From a bacterium (GTDB lineage Bacteria > Patescibacteriota > Minisyncoccia > Phycocordibacterales > Phycocordibacteraceae): a DNA stretch of 19,344 bases. The notes beneath the pieces were generated by a model. It searched no databases. It saw only the letters and a list, made by a program, of their open reading frames with translations, and was not told the origin of the DNA. Position 1 is the stretch's first letter. Each line of letters opens with the position of its first letter. A program made the translations under genes and the position numbers. Location: the NCBI GenBank assembly GCA_021802795.1, contig JAJZRH010000001.1:1-19344 (forward strand). The letters are read 5' to 3'. Below are positions 18,949 through 19,344 of this stretch, one piece after another.

Positions 18949-19344
18949 ATGAAACCAACCCAGACCGGTATCGCCACAGCGCTTGCGCTCGTTGTCGTTA
19001 TTATGTTCTTCATCCTCCCGGGGCTTTCGCCCTTTGGACAGCCGTCCACGCCTCCGCAGGAGGCGGCGACTGTTGAGTTCGCCACTACCACTAACCAAAC
19101 CGCGCAAGCCGCACCAACCACTATGCCCGCTGAAACGAAACCGATAACACAGCTTATGATGAAGGATGAAGTCGTCGGCACGGGCGCAGTCGCGGCCGCA
19201 GGCGACACGGTGACCGTGCAGTACGTCGGCGCGCTCACGAACGGAACCGTCTTCGACGCATCCGCCAATCACGGTACGAGCGGGTTCACCTTCAAGCTCG
19301 GAGCGGGGCAGGTCATCAAGGGCTGGGATGAGGGCGTCGCCGGT
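18949..19344 (+). CDS. FKBP-type peptidyl-prolyl isomerase, cut by window end
   Basis: 132 residues are visible and the frame is open at the window edge. A signal anchor ([19 protein letters not shown]) is followed by a Pro/Thr/Ala-rich linker. The start of an FKBP domain comes next: [20 protein letters not shown], then [16 protein letters not shown] with the conserved Y and FD, then [18 protein letters not shown] with the V-I-x-G-W-D active-site strand. About 40 residues are missing. The enzyme would speed proline isomerisation of exported proteins at the cell surface, a natural companion to the DsbA-like protein at 11954. Confidence 0.93.
   Translation, partial: MKPTQTGIATALALVVVIMFFILPGLSPFGQPSTPPQEAATVEFATTTNQTAQAAPTTMPAETKPITQLMMKDEVVGTGAVAAAGDTVTVQYVGALTNGTVFDASANHGTSGFTFKLGAGQVIKGWDEGVAG

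Noticed and set aside
1..19344. CRISPR array, insertion sequence or transposase
   Set aside because: No regularly spaced short repeats and no transposase or integrase motifs were seen on either strand; the only long direct repeat is the pair around the Nudix gene.

Overview
The window looks like a piece of a Candidate Phyla Radiation (Patescibacteria, Parcubacteria-like) chromosome. This is inferred from style, not from a marker gene. The genes are small and packed, many are small membrane proteins, the DNA polymerase III gamma subunit is pared down, and there is a large conjugation-type ATPase of a kind common in that group. Most of the sequence is GC-rich, apart from one clearly AT-richer island at about 4.2-6.1 kb.

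Layout. 1-1967: the 3' end of an FtsQ-like gene carrying an in-frame palindromic element, a tRNA-dihydrouridine synthase gene and a small ORF. 1964-2150: a promoter-terminator pair with no ORF between them (candidate small RNA), facing an unknown leftward gene (2150-2830). 2917-3954: a compact dnaX. 3976-4219: a structured segment, tRNA-Gln(UUG) inside a 20-bp inverted repeat, and a tRNA T-arm remnant. 4266-6082: the AT-rich island, with a Ymh/TIGR02391-like HEPN protein and a zinc-ribbon protein. 6086-6829: a Nudix gene bracketed by two copies of a 70-bp repeat. 6863-8738: small membrane proteins, a peptidase E-like gene, a nucleotidyltransferase-like gene and a GIY-YIG gene. 8749-8851: a second candidate small RNA. 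8895-11900: a secreted or anchored protein, a seven-helix membrane protein, a GNAT acetyltransferase and a second Nudix protein. 11954-14645: a DsbA-like thiol oxidoreductase, a ZIP transporter, a holin-like four-helix protein, a small membrane protein and a DedA protein. 14669-18905: a VirD4/TraD-like ATPase followed by a coiled-coil protein. 18949-end: an FKBP-type isomerase, cut by the window edge.

The strongest theme is regulatory. About fifteen genes have a TATAAT-like box ending only 6-12 nt before the start codon and no Shine-Dalgarno sequence, which predicts leaderless or nearly leaderless mRNAs. A minority have TTGACA-type promoters, longer leaders and a GAGGAG ribosome-binding site. 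One 8-bp palindrome (14654-14661) supplies the -10 box for two divergent genes at once.

The second theme is palindromic and repeat DNA: a nearly fully base-paired 64-nt element inside the FtsQ-like gene, the hairpin around the tRNA, palindromes after several genes, and the repeat pair around the Nudix gene. The AT-rich island beside the tRNA is the best candidate for an acquired, possibly defensive, module.
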